This document shows positions 62,881-64,000 of a stretch of DNA of 64,000 bases, in pieces. Location: NCBI RefSeq assembly GCF_014646295.1, contig NZ_BMNE01000002.1:250595-314594 (forward strand). The letters run 5' to 3'. Both the position numbers and the translations under genes were made by a program. The stretch's first letter is position 1. Every line of letters starts with the position of its first letter. Origin of the DNA: Nocardia rhizosphaerihabitans (GTDB taxonomy: Bacteria > Actinomycetota > Actinomycetes > Mycobacteriales > Mycobacteriaceae). The notes under the pieces are model-generated. The model had not been told where the DNA came from. It was given only the letters and a program-made list of their open reading frames with translations, and made no database searches.

Positions 62881-63279
62881 ATGTTCCTGGCGCCGGACGA
62901 GGTGGTGCAGTTGAGTGACGATTCGAGCTTGTCGGTGCCCGGCTCCGCGAGTGACTTGTTTCGCTTGTCGACGCCCGCCTCGGACAGTGGCCCGTTTCGA
63001 ATGCCGATCGAGGATGTTGTCACCATCAACCGTCGCGTGTTCATCATCGGTCGAGTCGAACAGGGGGCTGTTCATGGTGGTGACGTCATCGAGATATCGG
63101 GAGACGGCCAGTCGATCACTGCGCGGGTAGTACGGGTGGAGTTCCTGTGTTGGCGCGGAGATGGTGAACCTAGCGCGTCGGCAGGTGACAACGTGGGACT
63201 TCGGGTTGCACGGGTCCGCCCGGAGCAGATACGCGTCGGGTGGATCGCGAATGCTCAGTCGGCGGTTCAGCTTCCATGA
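62881..63279 (+). CDS. orphan EF-Tu domain II-like protein
   Basis: A 132-residue protein with no GTPase domain. Residues 38-122 align with EF-Tu domain II: PFRMPIEDVVTINRR against [15 protein letters not shown] in tuf, then GRVEQGAVHGGDVIEISG against [18 protein letters not shown], and AGDNVGLRVARVRPEQIRVG against [20 protein letters not shown]. The first 37 residues (Ser/Asp-rich) and the last ten are unrelated to EF-Tu. All of domain I and domain III are missing. ATG at 62881 has no clear ribosome binding site. It is 515 bases downstream of tuf on the same strand, after a terminator, and 54 bases after the previous unknown gene. It is diverged by many substitutions, so it is not a recent deletion product of tuf. 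Confidence 0.75.
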   Translation: MFLAPDEVVQLSDDSSLSVPGSASDLFRLSTPASDSGPFRMPIEDVVTINRRVFIIGRVEQGAVHGGDVIEISGDGQSITARVVRVEFLCWRGDGEPSASAGDNVGLRVARVRPEQIRVGWIANAQSAVQLP

Positions 63280-63292
63280 CCTCCGAGGTCAT
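63276..63292. promoter_or_regulatory. perfect palindrome at the end of the orphan domain gene
   Basis: ATGACCTC-C-GAGGTCAT, 8-bp arms around one base, overlaps the stop codon of the upstream gene and lies 65 bases ahead of the hydrolase start. It may be an operator for the hydrolase gene; there is no T-run for a terminator. Confidence 0.4.
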
Positions 63293-63357
63293 CGCGGTTT
63301 GTCGGTGGGGCTCGGTAGCTTTGGGGCGGTACCGCACTCGAATGGATCGGAGACGTC

Positions 63358-64000
63358 GTGGGTAGAGCTGCGCTCGAACAGGAGTTGGACGTCACGGAGG
63401 GGACGCTCGAACACGGCATGCCGTATCTGGCGTTCGGTTCGGGGCGTCCGTTGGTGTTCTTGCGGTGGTTCACGCCCGATCATGCCAATCCGCGTGGGTG
63501 GATGCGGGGCTCGGAGATCAAGACGATGGCGCCGCTGGCCAGGCATTTCCGGGTGTACGCGGTGAATCGCGCGCCGGGGATGGCCACCGGGACGACGATG
63601 GCCGATATCGCGCGCGAGCATGCGGAGGCGTTGCGGGCCGAGTTCGGTGAGCCGGTCGACGTGCTGGGAATCTCGTCCGGCGGGTCGCTGGCGTTGCAGC
63701 TGGCCGCGGATCATCCGGCGGTGGTGCGCAGGCTGGTGGTCGCGTCGTCGGGGTATCGGCTCGAGGATGCCGCACGGGAGTCGCAGATGAAGTACGCGAC
63801 GGCCGCGGCCGCGGGGAAGCGGGCATTGCAGCACCTGGTGACCCAGGGGATCGAGTCACCGGTCAAGGCGAAGCTGGTCGGTGCCGTCGGGTGGCTCGCC
63901 GATCCGCTGGTGCGGCCGAAGAATCCGGCCGACACCCTCGCGTTCGTGCGCGCCGAGGACGCCTTCGACCTGGACGGCAGGCTCGCCGATATCACGGCCC
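63358..64000 (+). CDS. alpha/beta hydrolase, C-terminus beyond the window
   Basis: The first 214 residues of an alpha/beta-fold hydrolase, running off the right edge. GTG at 63358 has a GGAG site six bases upstream. The fold is shown by LEHGMPYLAFGSGRPLVFLR, then HFRVYAVNRAPGMATGTTMADIAREHAE and the nucleophile elbow VLGISSGGSLALQLAADHP (Ser in GxSxG). The acid and His of the triad would lie in the missing part. It resembles the non-haem peroxidase/esterase group but lacks features to name the substrate. Confidence 0.85.
   Translation, partial: MGRAALEQELDVTEGTLEHGMPYLAFGSGRPLVFLRWFTPDHANPRGWMRGSEIKTMAPLARHFRVYAVNRAPGMATGTTMADIAREHAEALRAEFGEPVDVLGISSGGSLALQLAADHPAVVRRLVVASSGYRLEDAARESQMKYATAAAAGKRALQHLVTQGIESPVKAKLVGAVGWLADPLVRPKNPADTLAFVRAEDAFDLDGRLADITA

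Noticed and set aside
62881..63279. Second tuf gene
   Set aside because: It lacks the GTPase domain and domain III and is strongly diverged, so it cannot work as EF-Tu.

Overview
The window is high-GC actinobacterial chromosome, most likely from Nocardia or a close relative in the Mycobacteriales. Gene order follows the Mycobacterium tuberculosis segment from about Rv0546c to Rv0685: glyoxalase-like gene, menB, menD, the Rv0556-like gene, mgtA, menG, menJ, grcC, htpX, then tRNA-Thr and tRNA-Met, rpmG, hadAB, tRNA-Trp, secE, nusG, rplK, rplA, rplJ, rplL, mkl, rpoB, rpoC, rpsL, rpsG, fusA, tuf. The fused HadA/HadB dehydratase, paired DUF3558 lipoproteins and many GTG or leaderless starts fit Nocardia.

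Layout. 1-18.2 kb is a menaquinone region (menB, menD, menG, menJ and a polyprenyl diphosphate synthase) with the mannosyltransferase mgtA and htpX. It is interrupted by a TetR/aldo-keto reductase pair and a 1415-residue self-contained nitrate reductase. 18.3-36.6 kb is the information-processing core: four tRNAs, rpmG, hadAB, secE-nusG, rplKA, rplJL behind an L10 leader, the Mce ATPase gene mkl, and rpoBC. An MFS exporter sits between rplA and rplJ. 36.6-57.7 kb is an accessory interval absent from the M. tuberculosis order. It holds two paralogous genes of unknown function with a PH-like segment, a formate/nitrite-type channel divergent from cyanase, an EamA transporter with a CGNR regulator, an ArsR-SRPBCC pair, a MerR-aldo/keto reductase pair, pirin, a carboxymuconolactone decarboxylase-acetyltransferase fusion, FprB, an acyl-ACP thioesterase, a receptor kinase, an AlkZ-like glycosylase candidate, HPPD with an Lrp regulator, and two lipoproteins. 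57.7-62.4 kb is the str operon (rpsL, rpsG, fusA, tuf). The last 1.6 kb has two small genes of atypical composition or descent, one of which is a stand-alone EF-Tu domain II, and the start of an alpha/beta hydrolase.

How the genes fit together. The quinone genes supply and modify menaquinone: MenB and MenD for the head group, the polyprenyl synthase for the tail, MenG for methylation and MenJ for tail reduction. HadAB and Mkl link the core to mycolic-acid synthesis and Mce lipid import. Nitrate reductase, the FNT channel and cyanase suggest use of several inorganic nitrogen sources. Many accessory genes are arranged as regulator plus enzyme pairs whose operator-like repeats can be read directly.

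The observation I consider most novel is the orphan EF-Tu domain II gene just downstream of tuf. Next are the two PH-like paralogues and the fused decarboxylase/acetyltransferase. I saw no rRNA, CRISPR array, insertion sequence or prophage. All functions are inferred from sequence reading and family knowledge; no database search was run.
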